Assembly: GCF_009734445.1 (NCBI RefSeq)
Contig: NZ_CP046457.1
Location: forward strand, 2,164,001-2,228,000
Reading direction: 5' to 3'
DNA length: 64,000 nucleotides
From: Candidatus Syntrophocurvum alkaliphilum
GTDB taxonomy: Bacteria; Bacillota; Syntrophomonadia; Syntrophomonadales; Syntrophomonadaceae
Shown here: piece after piece, positions 11,253 through 20,745 of the stretch
Layout of the letters: each line of letters opens with the position of its first letter
Position numbering within the stretch: the first letter of the stretch is position 1
Translations under genes and position numbers: made by a program
The notes under the pieces: generated by a model
Databases searched by the model: none
Seen by the model: the letters and a program-made list of their open reading frames with translations, nothing else
Told to the model about the DNA's origin: nothing

Positions 11253-11279
11253 AGGATAAATTATAGTACCTGTAGAAAT
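11253..11279 (+). promoter_or_regulatory. Possible sigma-H promoter of spo0F
   Basis: AGGATAAA (11253-11260) and GTAGAAAT (11272-11279) resemble the sigma-H boxes (AGGA with an A/T tail; GAAT) with AGGA and GAAA starts 22 bases apart. One mismatch in the -10 GAAT. In B. subtilis spo0F has a sigma-H promoter, which makes this reading plausible but unproven. Confidence 0.35.
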
Positions 11280-11308
11280 AATTGTAAAAAGCTCCTGAGG
11301 AGGTACAT

Positions 11309-11671
11309 ATGAGCAAGAGTATTTTGATTGTAGATGACCAAAAAGGGGTAAGAAGGCTTTTAGAAGAACTTTTTAGAAAAGAAGGATTTTCTGTTATAGC
11401 TGCCGTTGATGGTTTAGAAGCAATTAAAAAAAATATTGAAAGTAATCCAGATTTAATTTTAATGGATATGAAAATGCCTAATATGAATGGTTTAGAAGCT
11501 TCTGAACAGATTTTAACAAATGATAAAGAAAAACTGATAGTTATGATGACTGCATACGGGGAAATGGAAATAGTAAAAGAAGCATTAGAAATAGGTGTTA
11601 AAAAATGTATAACAAAACCATTTGATATTATGGAATTAAAAGATATGGTAGAAAATTTATTAGTTTCATAA
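11309..11671 (+). CDS. spo0F: Spo0F-like single-domain response regulator
   Basis: A 120-residue receiver domain with no output domain. Acidic pair VDDQ near residues 9-10, phospho-acceptor Asp53 in LILMDMKMP, the switch Thr in MMTAYG and Lys in ITKPF are all present. In Bacillus, Spo0F relays phosphate from sensor kinases to Spo0B and then Spo0A. Position immediately before fba-tal-glpX-rho matches the B. subtilis order and supports the name; many Clostridia lack the full phosphorelay, so the partner is uncertain. RBS GAGGAGGT precedes the ATG. Confidence 0.8.
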   Translation: MSKSILIVDDQKGVRRLLEELFRKEGFSVIAAVDGLEAIKKNIESNPDLILMDMKMPNMNGLEASEQILTNDKEKLIVMMTAYGEMEIVKEALEIGVKKCITKPFDIMELKDMVENLLVS

Positions 11672-11709
11672 TACTTAAAAACTAACTTAGGAAGTGATGA
11701 ACAAAGTAA

Positions 11710-11934
11710 TGATTCTGCTGCAAAAAGTAACTACAAACAAAAGGCTGAGCAAACATGTTTTTCTAAGTCCCGAATAGCAAGGCGTGGTGCATAGATCACG
11801 GCTAAGTATAAATAAATTTTACTTTAGATAATAAGTGCTAAGCAAAAATGAAGATAAAGACCGATGAGCGGCGTGATAAACATGTTTGCTCAGCCGATTC
11901 CATACTCTAAGTTTAGCTTTTTGCAGTGGAATCA
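11710..11934 (+). repeat. MITE-like structured repeat A, copy 1 (long form)
   Basis: Non-coding element flanked by GTAAT on both sides (11706-11710 and 11935-11939), a likely target-site duplication. Starts GATTCTGCTGCAAAAAG and ends CTTTTTGCAGTGGAATCA, imperfect terminal inverted repeats. An internal inverted repeat begins GGCTGAGCAAACATGTTT and is mirrored by AAACATGTTTGCTCAGCC. This copy lies between spo0F and fba and occupies most of that 346-base gap. Confidence 0.85.
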
Positions 11935-12017
11935 GTAATTAATTTTTAAAAAAATGAGATATTTGCTTTATATTTTATATATAAATTATATGGAAAAAAA
12001 GATAAGAGGTGATGGAT

Positions 12018-12872
12018 ATGGCACTAGTACCTGTAAACGATCTTTTATTTAAAGCTGACAAAGAAGGATACGCTGTAGGAGCATTTAATGCAAATAATAT
12101 GGAAATTGTACAGGCGATAGTAGAGGCTGCAGAACAAGAGAATTCCCCAGTTATAATGCAAGCAAGTCAAGGTGCAATAAAATATGCTGGTTTAGAATAT
12201 ATTACTGGTATGGTTACTATAGCAGCTAAAGCAGCTAATATTCCTGTAGCATTACACTTAGACCATGGCACTGATTTTGAACAAGTTATAAAATGCATTA
12301 GAAGTGGATTTAGTTCAGTAATGTATGATGGTTCAAAATTACCATTGGAGGAAAACATAGCTATGACCAACAAGGTTCTTGAAATAGCAAGACCAATCAA
12401 TGTATCAGTTGAAGCAGAATTGGGGAAGATAGGTGGAACAGAGGATGATGTACATGTAGCCGATAAAGATGCAACATTTACTGACCCAAATGAAGCAAAA
12501 TACTTTGTAGAAAAGACAGGTATAGAAAGTCTTGCAATTGCTATAGGAACTGCACACGGACAATATAAAGGTGAGCCAAAGCTTGATTTTGAGAGACTAG
12601 AAAAAATTAAAAACTTAATAAAAATACCCATAGTATTGCACGGTTCTTCAGGGGTTCCAGATGAAGCAATCCAAAAATCTATAAAATTAGGGATATGTAA
12701 GGTTAATATAGATACTAATATTAGAGAAGTATTTGTTAATGAAATGAAAAAAGTTGTTAGTGAAAAAACTTCGGAAATTGATCCCCGCAAAATTTTAGGT
12801 CCCGCAAAGGAAGCGACTGTTGAACTTATACGAGAAAAAATGAGGGTTTTTGGTAGCTCAAATAAAGCATAA
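12018..12872 (+). CDS. fba: Class II fructose-bisphosphate aldolase
   Basis: Zinc-dependent cleavage of fructose 1,6-bisphosphate to glyceraldehyde 3-phosphate and dihydroxyacetone phosphate in glycolysis. 284 residues. Metal-binding His residues are in LHLDHGTDF (about 80-88), in [10 protein letters not shown] and in [10 protein letters not shown]; the phosphate-binding Gly/Ser region follows. I start it at ATG 12018, four bases after AGGTGAT, giving the usual MALVPVND opening; the ATG at 12012 lies inside that site. First gene of fba-tal-glpX, all 15-25 bases apart. Confidence 0.95.
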   Translation: MALVPVNDLLFKADKEGYAVGAFNANNMEIVQAIVEAAEQENSPVIMQASQGAIKYAGLEYITGMVTIAAKAANIPVALHLDHGTDFEQVIKCIRSGFSSVMYDGSKLPLEENIAMTNKVLEIARPINVSVEAELGKIGGTEDDVHVADKDATFTDPNEAKYFVEKTGIESLAIAIGTAHGQYKGEPKLDFERLEKIKNLIKIPIVLHGSSGVPDEAIQKSIKLGICKVNIDTNIREVFVNEMKKVVSEKTSEIDPRKILGPAKEATVELIREKMRVFGSSNKA

Positions 12873-12888
12873 ATGGAGGTTTGATTTT

Positions 12889-13530
12889 TTGAGAATTTTT
12901 ATTGATTCTGCTAATATAGAAGAGATAAATGAAATTAATCAAATGGGATTTCTAGAAGGTGTAACAACTAATCCTAGCTTAGTAGCAAAGGAAAAAAGAG
13001 ATTATTCTCAAGTTATAAAAGAGATATGTGAAATTGTTGATGGACCTATTAGTGCAGAGGTAATAAGCTTAAATTATAATGAAATGGTTGAAGAAGCTAA
13101 AAAGTTAGCAGCTATTCACTCTAATGTTGTAATAAAAATTCCCATGACACAAGAGGGATTAAAAGCTATTAAAACCTTAAACGAATTGGAAATACAAACT
13201 AATGCAACTTTAGTTTTTTCAGCTAACCAAGCTTTGTTAGCTGCTAGAGCAGGAGCAAGTTTTGTTAGTCCTTTTTTGGGGAGAATAGATGACCATGGAA
13301 ATAGTGGTTTAAACGTATTAGATGATATAATGATAGTATTTGATCAATATATGATTGAAACAGAAGTTATTTCGGCTAGTATAAGGCATCCTATGCATGT
13401 CGTAGAATCTGCTAAACTAGGCTCGCATATTGCTACCATACCTTATAAAATTATCAAACAAATGATATCGCATCCTCTTACGGATTTAGGAATAGAGAAA
13501 TTTTTAAGTGACTGGAAACAGGCATTTTAG
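12889..13530 (+). CDS. tal: Small transaldolase / fructose-6-phosphate aldolase family
   Basis: 213-residue TIM-barrel of the TalC/MipB group. The family opening [13 protein letters not shown], the VTTNPSL motif, the Schiff-base lysine in VVIKIPMT and the SPFLGRIDD motif are present. The TTG at 12889 follows TGGAGGT by eight bases; the open frame continues back to 12850 within the end of fba but has no ribosome binding site there. Probably works in the non-oxidative pentose phosphate pathway, as in the same fba-tal-glpX arrangement of B. subtilis. Confidence 0.92.
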   Translation: MRIFIDSANIEEINEINQMGFLEGVTTNPSLVAKEKRDYSQVIKEICEIVDGPISAEVISLNYNEMVEEAKKLAAIHSNVVIKIPMTQEGLKAIKTLNELEIQTNATLVFSANQALLAARAGASFVSPFLGRIDDHGNSGLNVLDDIMIVFDQYMIETEVISASIRHPMHVVESAKLGSHIATIPYKIIKQMISHPLTDLGIEKFLSDWKQAF

Positions 13531-13551
13531 TTAAAATACGGAGGGTTTTGT

Positions 13552-14538
13552 ATGGAAAGAGAATTAGCTTTAGAGTTTGCAAGGGTAACTGAAGCTGCTG
13601 CCCTTGCTGCTGCTCGTTGGGTCGGTAAAGGAAACAAAGATTCAGCCGATGAAGCTGCTGTTACAGCTATGAGGGTTATGTTTGATACAGTATCGGTAGA
13701 TGGTACAGTAGTAATAGGGGAAGGAGAAATGGATGAAGCTCCTATGCTTTTTATAGGAGAAAAAGTTGGGTTAGGTGTACCTCCTGCTGTAGATATTGCA
13801 GTTGATCCATTAGAAGGTACAACAATTGTTGCTAAAGGAATGCCCAATGCTATAGCTGTATTAGCAGTTGCTCCACAAGGATCTTTGCTTCATGCTCCTG
13901 ATATGTATATGAATAAAATAGCTGTAGGTCCCGAAGCGAAGGGACGTATATCTCTTGAAGCACCTGTTAAGGAAAATATTCAAGAAGTAGCTAAAGCCTT
14001 AGACAAATCAGTGAGTGAAGTTACCGTAGTTATTTTAGATCGTCCTCGTCATGAAACAATAATTGAAGAGATTAGAAGTGCAGGAGCAAGAATAAGGTTA
14101 ATAAGTGATGGGGATATATCACCAGCAGTTGCTGCTGGTTATGGCAATACAGAGGTTGATATACTAATGGGTATAGGTGGAGCACCTGAAGGTGTAATTA
14201 CTGCAGCTGCATTAAAGTGTATGGGTGGAGATTTTCAAGCAAAGCTAAGACCCGAAAATGATGAAGAAAAACAAAGATGTAAAGAGATGGGGATTAGTGA
14301 TATTAATAAAATCTTTACCATAGACGAACTAGTAAAATCAGATGATGCTATTTTTGTAGCAACTGGAATTACAGATTCTTTTTTATTGAAAGGGGTAAGA
14401 TACTCAAAAAGAAGGGCAATAACTGAAACTATTGTTATGAGAAGCACATCAGGTACAATTAGACACATACAGGCTAATCATGATCTTAATAGAAAACCAT
14501 TGTTTAAGGATAACCGTATTAAGTTAAAAATGGATTAA
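13552..14538 (+). CDS. glpX: Class II fructose-1,6-bisphosphatase
   Basis: Gluconeogenic hydrolysis of fructose 1,6-bisphosphate. 328 residues, typical GlpX length. Metal-binding and active-site motifs are visible: VIGEGEMDEAPM, AVDPLEGTT, ISDGDISPA and MGIGGAPEG. Start ATG with GGAGGG upstream. Last gene of the fba-tal-glpX block; followed by a 391-base gap before rho. Confidence 0.95.
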   Translation: MERELALEFARVTEAAALAAARWVGKGNKDSADEAAVTAMRVMFDTVSVDGTVVIGEGEMDEAPMLFIGEKVGLGVPPAVDIAVDPLEGTTIVAKGMPNAIAVLAVAPQGSLLHAPDMYMNKIAVGPEAKGRISLEAPVKENIQEVAKALDKSVSEVTVVILDRPRHETIIEEIRSAGARIRLISDGDISPAVAAGYGNTEVDILMGIGGAPEGVITAAALKCMGGDFQAKLRPENDEEKQRCKEMGISDINKIFTIDELVKSDDAIFVATGITDSFLLKGVRYSKRRAITETIVMRSTSGTIRHIQANHDLNRKPLFKDNRIKLKMD

Positions 14539-14929
14539 AGTATAATTTTATTTTGTTAATCCTGTTAAGGAGCCTACCTTAGCCATCAAAATACAAGGTC
14601 AAATCTAAAAAAATTTAAGATTAGGTTTAGTTTTGCTGCTAAAAGCAATACTTCCTCATAGAAGGATAAATAAACTTTCGCTAACTCATTTCACTTACCA
14701 GGTTTTGCTTATGATGTTTTTAGATTATAGATTTTTTGCAGTCAAAACTGGCCGATAAAATAGCTAATTTAGAGTGTAAACTTAAAGCTTTGCAAAAATA
14801 GTGGGTAAGTCTATAATGCCTGTAAGCTACATAAAAACTTACAGGTGTACATTTGACTTATATTATGTAATCATACATGGGTTCGCTTTTTGCAACAAAT
14901 TAAAGGTGTAAAAAAGAGAGGAGGAAAAA
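14539..14929. other. Long leader region upstream of rho
   Basis: 391 bases without a credible gene. It contains a small hairpin near 14608 (AATCT/AGATT), a putative promoter at 14790-14817, and a hairpin CCTGTAAG (14819-14826) with CTTACAGG (14838-14845) that would lie at the 5' end of the rho transcript. The stretch 14620-14800 has a weak similarity to the ends of repeat A (GCTGCTAAAAG on the left; GGCCGAT and CTTTGCAAAAA on the right), possibly a decayed relative. Confidence 0.4.
14790..14817 (+). promoter_or_regulatory. Putative sigma-A promoter of rho
   Basis: TTGCAA (14790-14795) and a perfect TATAAT (14812-14817) separated by 16 bases. The predicted transcript would carry a leader of about 105 bases that begins with an 8-bp hairpin. 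Confidence 0.5.
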
Positions 14930-16210
14930 ATGAATATCTCTGAACTAGATAATAAAACAATGTTAGAACTTTATCAAATCGCTAGGGAGTTAAACCTATC
15001 AGGATACTCACGTTTACGCAAAAAGGAACTGGTTTTCGAAATTACCAAAGCGGTAACCCATTCTGATCAATTACTTACTGCCCAAGGGGTATTAGAAATA
15101 ATGCCTGATGGCTATGGGTTTTTAAGGCCTTTTGCATATTTGCCTAGCAAGGATGATATTTATGTATCTCCGTCACAGATTAGGAAATTTGACTTACGAA
15201 CTGGTGACAGGGTAAGTGGACAGGTTAGATCACCAAAAGATAATGAGCGTTTTTTTGCTATGTTAAAGGTACAATCTGTAAACAACTTTCCCCCTGAAGA
15301 TTCAGTAAAAAGGATTTATTTTGATAGTCTCACTCCTTTGTATCCAACTGAGAAGCTTAAATTAGAAACAGAATCTAAAGAATTGTCTACTCGAATGATT
15401 GATTTAGTTTCTCCTATAGGTAGGGGACAGCGTGGTTTAATAGTTGCTCCCCCTAAAGCTGGTAAAACTATGCTATTACAAAAAATAGCCCAAGGCATAA
15501 CAAAAAACCATCCCGATGTTGAAGTTATAATTTTACTAGTTGATGAAAGGCCTGAAGAAGTTACAGATATGCAGCGGTCAACACAATGTGAAGTAGTTTC
15601 TTCTGCATTCGATGAACCACCAGAAAATCATGTTAAAGTAACTGATATGGTACTAGAAAGAGCCAAAAGGCTAGTTGAACATAAAAAAGATGTGGTCATT
15701 TTAATGGATAGTATAACACGTCTAGGTAGAGCGCATAATTTAGTTATCCCTCCAAGTGGAAGAACCTTATCAGGTGGTCTAGATCCAGCCTCGTTGAATA
15801 AACCTAAAAGATTTTTTGGAGCAGCTAGAAATATAGAAGAAGGTGGAAGTCTAACCATAATTGCTACAGCTTTAGTGGAAACGGGTTCAAGAATGGATGA
15901 GGTTATTTTTGAAGAATTTAAAGGAACAGGAAATATGGAGCTAGTGTTAGATAGAAAGTTATCTGAACGTCGTATTTTCCCAGCTATAGATCTCAAGAGA
16001 TCTGGAACTCGCAAAGAGGAACTTCTTTTTACAGATGAAGAAATGGACCTTATGTTGAACTTAAGGAATGCATTTAGTGAGTATAATAGTGTAGAAACTA
16101 TGCAAATTATGATGGATACAATGAAAAAAACTAAATCAAATGATGATTTACTGAGGGCTGCTCCGATAGTATTTGGCAAAAAAGAATATGCAAAAAATGC
16201 ATATCAATAG
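14930..16210 (+). CDS. rho: Transcription termination factor Rho
   Basis: Hexameric RNA-dependent ATPase that ends transcription. 426 residues. Rho N-terminal helical domain (residues 1-45), cold-shock-like RNA-binding domain ([16 protein letters not shown] at about 55-70), P-loop [12 protein letters not shown] near residue 175, Walker B with [14 protein letters not shown], and the Q- and R-loop region [14 protein letters not shown] are all present. No insertion between domains. RBS GAGGAGG. A short hairpin terminator follows. Confidence 0.97.
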   Translation: MNISELDNKTMLELYQIARELNLSGYSRLRKKELVFEITKAVTHSDQLLTAQGVLEIMPDGYGFLRPFAYLPSKDDIYVSPSQIRKFDLRTGDRVSGQVRSPKDNERFFAMLKVQSVNNFPPEDSVKRIYFDSLTPLYPTEKLKLETESKELSTRMIDLVSPIGRGQRGLIVAPPKAGKTMLLQKIAQGITKNHPDVEVIILLVDERPEEVTDMQRSTQCEVVSSAFDEPPENHVKVTDMVLERAKRLVEHKKDVVILMDSITRLGRAHNLVIPPSGRTLSGGLDPASLNKPKRFFGAARNIEEGGSLTIIATALVETGSRMDEVIFEEFKGTGNMELVLDRKLSERRIFPAIDLKRSGTRKEELLFTDEEMDLMLNLRNAFSEYNSVETMQIMMDTMKKTKSNDDLLRAAPIVFGKKEYAKNAYQ

Positions 16211-16244
16211 AATAATTGAATAAAAACCTCAAATAATGTTAATA

Positions 16245-16274
16245 ATATAGGGCAATAAGCCCTATATTTTTTTT
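16245..16274 (+). terminator. Terminator after rho
   Basis: ATATAGGGC (16245-16253) pairs with GCCCTATAT (16259-16267) with a five-base loop, then a run of eight T. Confidence 0.9.
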
Positions 16275-16299
16275 AATAAAGAAACGAGGTGAAAATAAG

Positions 16300-17178
16300 G
16301 TGATGAAAAGGTGGTTAACTGCCATTATAATATGCACCTTTATTTTTAGTTTAATTGTAAATCCAGCAGGTGCTAGACTTATAGAAGGTGGGTTTACTCC
16401 TTATTCTGATACAAAAGCTACTTCTACAGATAGTGGCATTAAAATGTACAAAGTAGAAAGTGGAGATACTTTATGGAGCATAGCATCTACTTATAATGTT
16501 AGTTTAGATGAAATAATGCTGATAAATAATATGGATGAAAGTACCGTACTTACTATTGGTCAGAGAATAGAAATACCTTACAGTAGGTCTCGGGTTCATG
16601 TTGTAGGAAAAGGAGAAACTATGTGGGAGATAGCAGATAGATATGGTGTAAGAGTAGATAAAATTTTACAGGCTAATACTGATAAATCTCCTACAAGACT
16701 AAGAGTGGGAGATAGACTGATAATTCCTGATAGCTCTTATAAGCTTGCAAGTACTAATAACAATTCTGTTGCTACTGCTTCAACATCAAGAGGTGTAACT
16801 ACGGCTTCTAGTGGAATGGGATGGCCACTCGTGGGAACTATAACTTCCCCGTATGGTTGGAGAAATTCAGGGTTTCATCATGGGCTAGATATTGCCGGAA
16901 ACATAGGAGACCCTATTAGAGCTGCTACTAGTGGGACAGTATCGTTTGTAGGCTATAAATCTCTTTATGGGAATACAGTAATTATAGATCATCCAAATGG
17001 TAGAAGTACTTTATATGCTCATGCGAGTACTTTTCATGTGCAAAATGGCCAACAAGTAGGTCAGGGTGATATTATTGCTGAGGTTGGAGTAACAGGAAGA
17101 ACAACAGGTCCGCATGTGCACTTTGAAGTAAGAAAGAACGGGAATACTTATGACCCATTAAACTATTTGCGATACTAA
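16300..17178 (+). CDS. LysM-M23 peptidoglycan endopeptidase
   Basis: A secreted 292-residue wall hydrolase. Signal peptide (MMKRWLTAIIICTFIFSLIV, then Ala-Gly-Ala), two LysM modules (YKVESGDTLWSIASTYNV and HVVGKGETMWEIADRYGV), a Ser/Thr linker, and a C-terminal M23 (LytM) domain with zinc ligands in HHGLDIAG and HVHFEV. The start could be GTG 16300 or ATG 16303; GAGGTGA at 16286-16292 serves either. Stands alone between two terminators. Could act in vegetative growth or sporulation; no sequence clue decides. Confidence 0.93.
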   Translation: MMKRWLTAIIICTFIFSLIVNPAGARLIEGGFTPYSDTKATSTDSGIKMYKVESGDTLWSIASTYNVSLDEIMLINNMDESTVLTIGQRIEIPYSRSRVHVVGKGETMWEIADRYGVRVDKILQANTDKSPTRLRVGDRLIIPDSSYKLASTNNNSVATASTSRGVTTASSGMGWPLVGTITSPYGWRNSGFHHGLDIAGNIGDPIRAATSGTVSFVGYKSLYGNTVIIDHPNGRSTLYAHASTFHVQNGQQVGQGDIIAEVGVTGRTTGPHVHFEVRKNGNTYDPLNYLRY

Positions 17179-17182
17179 AAGA

Positions 17183-17211
17183 AAAAAAGTCCCTTCTAAG
17201 GGACTTTTTTT
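17183..17211 (+). terminator. Terminator after LysM-M23 gene
   Basis: AAAGTCCCTT pairs with AAGGGACTTT around a short loop at 17187-17208, followed by T residues; the A-run in front makes it potentially bidirectional. Confidence 0.9.
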
Positions 17212-17260
17212 ATGGACAAAAATCCGTTAATCTATACTTATCTAAAAAAGGAAGGTATTG

Positions 17261-18514
17261 ATGATGTACTGTAGTTTATTTGCTAATATGCGAGGAGAAC
17301 TTTATGAAAATAAAAAATTTAAAATGCTAGGTCAAACAGGAACAAGTTGGGTTGAACCCGAAAAAGAAGAAATGATACCTCTTCCTAAAGGGGCTTCGAT
17401 AGTTGCTATACCTAGCTTTATTCCAATTGGGCTTGTTAATGATGAAATTAGTTACTATGATATAAACCCAGAAAATCCTCAAGAAAAAATAACAGCGGTA
17501 GCAGCGCTCTTACCACAGGGGTTTACTAGGACTTTATTGCCGGCCTGTGTAAGTCCTAATAAAAATAATCGTTTACCCTTATTTGGATATTCTGCAGTAG
17601 GATTTAAAAACGATAATATTTATGTGGCAGCAGTAAAAACTGATGAGCATCGCAAGTGGCATCCTGTATATTACAATACAGATGGGTTACCTGCAAAGAT
17701 TTCAAAAAAACTAAAAAAGTTTCCAAATAACCGTATTTTAAGACAATTAGCTAGGTGTTCCTTAGAATATAGTTGTTTTACAGCACAAAATATTTTCTAT
17801 CAAAGGTGGGAAGGTGGAATTCCTACAATGACCTCTTGTAATGCAAATTGTATAGGCTGTATTTCTGAAAGTCATACTAGCTCGACCTCTCCACAAAACA
17901 GGATTGATTTTATACCTGAAGTTGAGGAAGTAGTTGATATAGGCTTAGAACATCTAGAAAATGCTCAAGAAGCAATAATAAGCTTTGGACAAGGTTGTGA
18001 AGGAGAACCTTCATTAAATGCAAAAAAATTATCTGAAACAATTAAGATAATACGCCAAAATACTAATAAAGGCACAATAAATATGAATACTAATGCAGGT
18101 TATACCGAAGGTATTAAAATGTTAAGTGATGCTGGATTAGATTCAATACGAGTAACTGTATTCTCCCTTAATGAAAAGCATTATAATATATATCATCAAC
18201 CTATAAACTATAGCTTCTATGATGTAGAAGAATCTATTAAATATGCTCTTGATAGTGGCTTAAAAGTTTCGATTAATCTCCTAACATTTCCGGGTTTTAC
18301 AGACAGAGATGAAGAAATAGAGTTTCTTTTAGAGTTTTTAAATAGATACCAAATAGATATGATACAGCTAAGAAATTTAAATATTGACGCTAATGAGTTA
18401 TTGCAAAGATTTACGGCTGATTCTGATATATTAGGAATAGATAATTTTATTAATATATTAAAAAAAGAAATGCCTGATGTTAAAATAGGGTCATATTCAC
18501 ATCCAGTCAGGTAA
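17261..18514 (+). CDS. Radical SAM protein of unknown substrate
   Basis: 417 residues. An N-terminal region of about 185 residues without a recognised domain is followed by a radical SAM core whose cluster motif is CNANCIGC (CxxxCxxC) near residue 193. Downstream, SFGQGCEGEP is a GGE-like region and the barrel continues with TNAGYTEGIKMLSDAGLDSIRV. No C-terminal SPASM cysteine cluster is visible. Starts at ATG 17261 or 17264 after AAGGAAGG; a TTG at 17258 is too close. Six bases or so from the YhaM gene region, likely co-transcribed. The family is seen near rho/rpmE in Clostridia to my recollection; substrate unknown. Confidence 0.8.
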   Translation: MMYCSLFANMRGELYENKKFKMLGQTGTSWVEPEKEEMIPLPKGASIVAIPSFIPIGLVNDEISYYDINPENPQEKITAVAALLPQGFTRTLLPACVSPNKNNRLPLFGYSAVGFKNDNIYVAAVKTDEHRKWHPVYYNTDGLPAKISKKLKKFPNNRILRQLARCSLEYSCFTAQNIFYQRWEGGIPTMTSCNANCIGCISESHTSSTSPQNRIDFIPEVEEVVDIGLEHLENAQEAIISFGQGCEGEPSLNAKKLSETIKIIRQNTNKGTINMNTNAGYTEGIKMLSDAGLDSIRVTVFSLNEKHYNIYHQPINYSFYDVEESIKYALDSGLKVSINLLTFPGFTDRDEEIEFLLEFLNRYQIDMIQLRNLNIDANELLQRFTADSDILGIDNFINILKKEMPDVKIGSYSHPVR

Positions 18515-18546
18515 CTAAGGTGATTTTTGTAAAAGGAGTTGTAGGT

Positions 18547-19515
18547 TTGGACAAGAAAGGACCATATATAATACAAGAACTACGTGAAAAGTCTCAGGGT
18601 ACACAAATATGGGGAAAGTATTTGATATTGGAGAAAGTTCAGAGAAAAACTAAAGATGGCAAAAACATGTTTAATCTAAAAATAGGTGATTCAAGTGGAG
18701 AAATAAATGTTGTAGTATGGGAAAATTGTGCGATTTCAGGGGCTTTAGAAGTAGGTGCTGTTATTGGGTTATTAGGAGATGTGGGGGTATATGCTAATAG
18801 AGTGCAAGTTACTGCTAGGAAAATGAAAGTATTAACTGATGAAGATCCCCTTGAATACCTAAAAGCGCCTAATATTTCTATTGATGACTTAGTATATAAA
18901 TTAAACACTATGATAGACTCTATAAAAGATGACCATATAACAAATCTTATTAAGAGAATATTTACTACTGAATTAACCGAGGAATTTATTAAAGCTCCTG
19001 CGGCAAAAAAGATACATCACAACTATTCAGGAGGCTTGCTTGAACATACTGTTACAGTATGTGAGCTATGCTTAAAAACTTGTGAAACATATCCGATGTT
19101 AAACCGAGATCTACTAATTGCTGGAGCTATTTTACATGATATAGGAAAAATTGACGAGTACAATATTAAAGTAGTACCAGAATATACTGTAGAGGGTAGA
19201 TTAATAGGTCATATAGTACTAGGGAATGAACTTATAACAAAAACAATTAATGAAATGAGAGCAGAAGGCATAGAATTTCCTCAAAAACTAGAATGGATGA
19301 TAAAACATATGATTTTAAGCCATCATGGAGTATTAGAATATGGCTCCCCTGTAGTGCCACTATTTCCCGAAGCTTTCTTGCTTCACATGATGGATAACTT
19401 AGATGCTAAAATGTTTGTTTTTGATGAAAAAATTACAACCTCAGAAGGTGAGGACGAGTTTTTCACACCATATGACAGCTTTTTTGAACAGCTTTTCTTT
19501 AAATATCGTTATTAA
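18547..19515 (+). CDS. yhaM: YhaM-family 3'-5' exoribonuclease (OB fold plus HD domain)
   Basis: 322 residues against about 314 in B. subtilis YhaM. An OB-fold domain (LILEKVQRKTKDGKNMFNLK and the following strands) binds nucleic acid; the HD phosphohydrolase domain has HHNYSGGLLEHT, the metal HD pair in AGAILHDIGKIDE and a later His in ILSHHG. I start at TTG 18547, eight bases after AAAGGAG; the GTG at 18520 has no ribosome binding site of its own. Degrades RNA or single-stranded DNA from 3' ends in characterised relatives. Confidence 0.88.
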   Translation: MDKKGPYIIQELREKSQGTQIWGKYLILEKVQRKTKDGKNMFNLKIGDSSGEINVVVWENCAISGALEVGAVIGLLGDVGVYANRVQVTARKMKVLTDEDPLEYLKAPNISIDDLVYKLNTMIDSIKDDHITNLIKRIFTTELTEEFIKAPAAKKIHHNYSGGLLEHTVTVCELCLKTCETYPMLNRDLLIAGAILHDIGKIDEYNIKVVPEYTVEGRLIGHIVLGNELITKTINEMRAEGIEFPQKLEWMIKHMILSHHGVLEYGSPVVPLFPEAFLLHMMDNLDAKMFVFDEKITTSEGEDEFFTPYDSFFEQLFFKYRY

Positions 19516-19602
19516 CTAAAGGTTGAGAAACTTTGTTTCCCTTATTTTAAAAAAAAGAAAGCCTATTTTGGCAGTGATATCAAATTGAAAAATTATAATT
19601 AT

Positions 19603-19630
19603 AAAGAATAAGCCACTAGGCTTATTCTTT
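19603..19630. terminator. Bidirectional terminator between convergent genes
   Basis: AAAGAATAAGCC (19603-19614) pairs with GGCTTATTCTTT (19619-19630) around a four-base loop. It overlaps the stop codon of the minus-strand gene, and A/T runs flank both sides. Confidence 0.8.
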
Positions 19631-19942
19631 AGTTATGTGTACTGCAGTTCCATAAACTAGTACTTCTGCTGCTCCGCTCATTACTTGTGAACTGACAAAA
19701 CGTACTGCTATTATGGCATTTGCTCCTTTTCTATCTGCTTGCTCAATCATACGGTTTTTAGCTTCCTCTCTAGCTTCATCAAGCATTTCACTATAACCTT
19801 TTAATTCTCCACCTACGAATCCTTTTAAAGTTGCAGCTATATCTCTTCCTAAATGCTTTGCCCTAATAGAGCTTCCTTTGACAATTCCATATACTTCAGT
19901 TACCTTATACCCTTTTAATTCATCAGTAGTGGTTACTAACAT
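19622..19942 (-). CDS. YbjQ / UPF0145 family protein
   Basis: A 106-residue soluble protein of the YbjQ (heavy-metal-binding-like) family: MLVTTTDELKGYKVTEVYGIV opening, GGELKGYSEMLDEAREEA helix, and GANAIIAVRF strand. The family forms pentamers in known structures; cellular role unresolved. Last gene of a minus-strand group, 14 bases downstream of the ABC permease, so possibly part of the same GntR-controlled transcript. Confidence 0.85.
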   Translation of the reverse strand: MLVTTTDELKGYKVTEVYGIVKGSSIRAKHLGRDIAATLKGFVGGELKGYSEMLDEAREEAKNRMIEQADRKGANAIIAVRFVSSQVMSGAAEVLVYGTAVHITKE

Positions 19943-19956
19943 TTAAATTCCCCCTC

Positions 19957-20745
19957 TTAAAAATTTTTTTTAGAATAAATATACAAGTTTAAATAAAATA
20001 GCATCACAGTAAGAATTGCTATTACTATCATAGGTGCTATTGCAATTGTATTTAAGAAAAATATATTAGTGCCTACCATATAGCTATAAACATGTAGTTG
20101 TTGTAAGGCTTCAATCCTACCAGGTACAGAAAGCAGTATAAAAAATATAATTGAGCCAATTATTGGCCAAATCACATCTTTTGAAATAATTGATAACAAT
20201 ATAACTAACCCATATAGGAATATAGATACAATAGTCATTTGTAAAGAATACTTTAAAACTAATGCCCAGCTAAAACTATATTCATAATATGGAGCCAATA
20301 TAGCAGGAAGACTACACCCGATTAAAATTAAAACTATGAGCATGCTTATACCAACAGAGATTTTGGTAAGAAAGACATTACCACGAGTCAAATTAGACAG
20401 TAAAAAACTATTTGTATCATTTTCATTTTCACGTGCAAATGTTGAAAATCCTAATAATATTATTCCTAGAAGAATTATTTGATAGAAATTTTTGCCGAAC
20501 CATTGTGACCATACATATAAATCAATACTCTTCATAAGCTGTTGAATTTGCTCAATTAATAATTCGGGTGGCAAGTATCTAACTAAAATAGAATGTCTTA
20601 AAGCTGCCTCTATCTGGGTTATATCTACAAATCGTAAAAAGTAATCATAGTGAGCTAAAATAAAATAACCTAATCCAATTAATAAAGCTATCAAAAAAAG
20701 AAAACGATATTTTAAATCCCAAGCTTCTTTAAAAAAGAGGTTCAC
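19957..20745 (-). CDS. ABC transporter permease
   Basis: 262 residues with about six membrane helices: an initial anchor (FLFLIALLIGLGYFILAHY), a 90-residue extracellular loop, and then several close helices ending in a lysine tail. No sequence motif gives the substrate. Its start overlaps the stop of the ATPase gene by one base, so the two form one transporter, of the ABC-2/YtrC-D type that occurs with YtrA-like regulators. Confidence 0.85.
   Translation of the reverse strand: MNLFFKEAWDLKYRFLFLIALLIGLGYFILAHYDYFLRFVDITQIEAALRHSILVRYLPPELLIEQIQQLMKSIDLYVWSQWFGKNFYQIILLGIILLGFSTFARENENDTNSFLLSNLTRGNVFLTKISVGISMLIVLILIGCSLPAILAPYYEYSFSWALVLKYSLQMTIVSIFLYGLVILLSIISKDVIWPIIGSIIFFILLSVPGRIEALQQLHVYSYMVGTNIFFLNTIAIAPMIVIAILTVMLFYLNLYIYSKKNF

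Noticed and set aside
11710-11934. Repeat A as a tRNA-like or riboswitch gene
   Set aside because: No cloverleaf or known riboswitch core; terminal repeats and target duplications fit a mobile element better, though an RNA role is not excluded.
12167-12790. Long minus-strand open frame inside fba
   Set aside because: Shadow of the aldolase gene; no ribosome binding site or recognisable domain.
14580-14800. Possible tenth, decayed copy of repeat A upstream of rho
   Set aside because: Only short scattered matches (GCTGCTAAAAG, GGCCGAT, CTTTGCAAAAA); ends and central palindrome are not recognisable.
15628-16179. Long minus-strand open frame inside rho
   Set aside because: Shadow of rho: the plus strand has a full conserved protein and the minus translation is Ser/Leu-rich without family.
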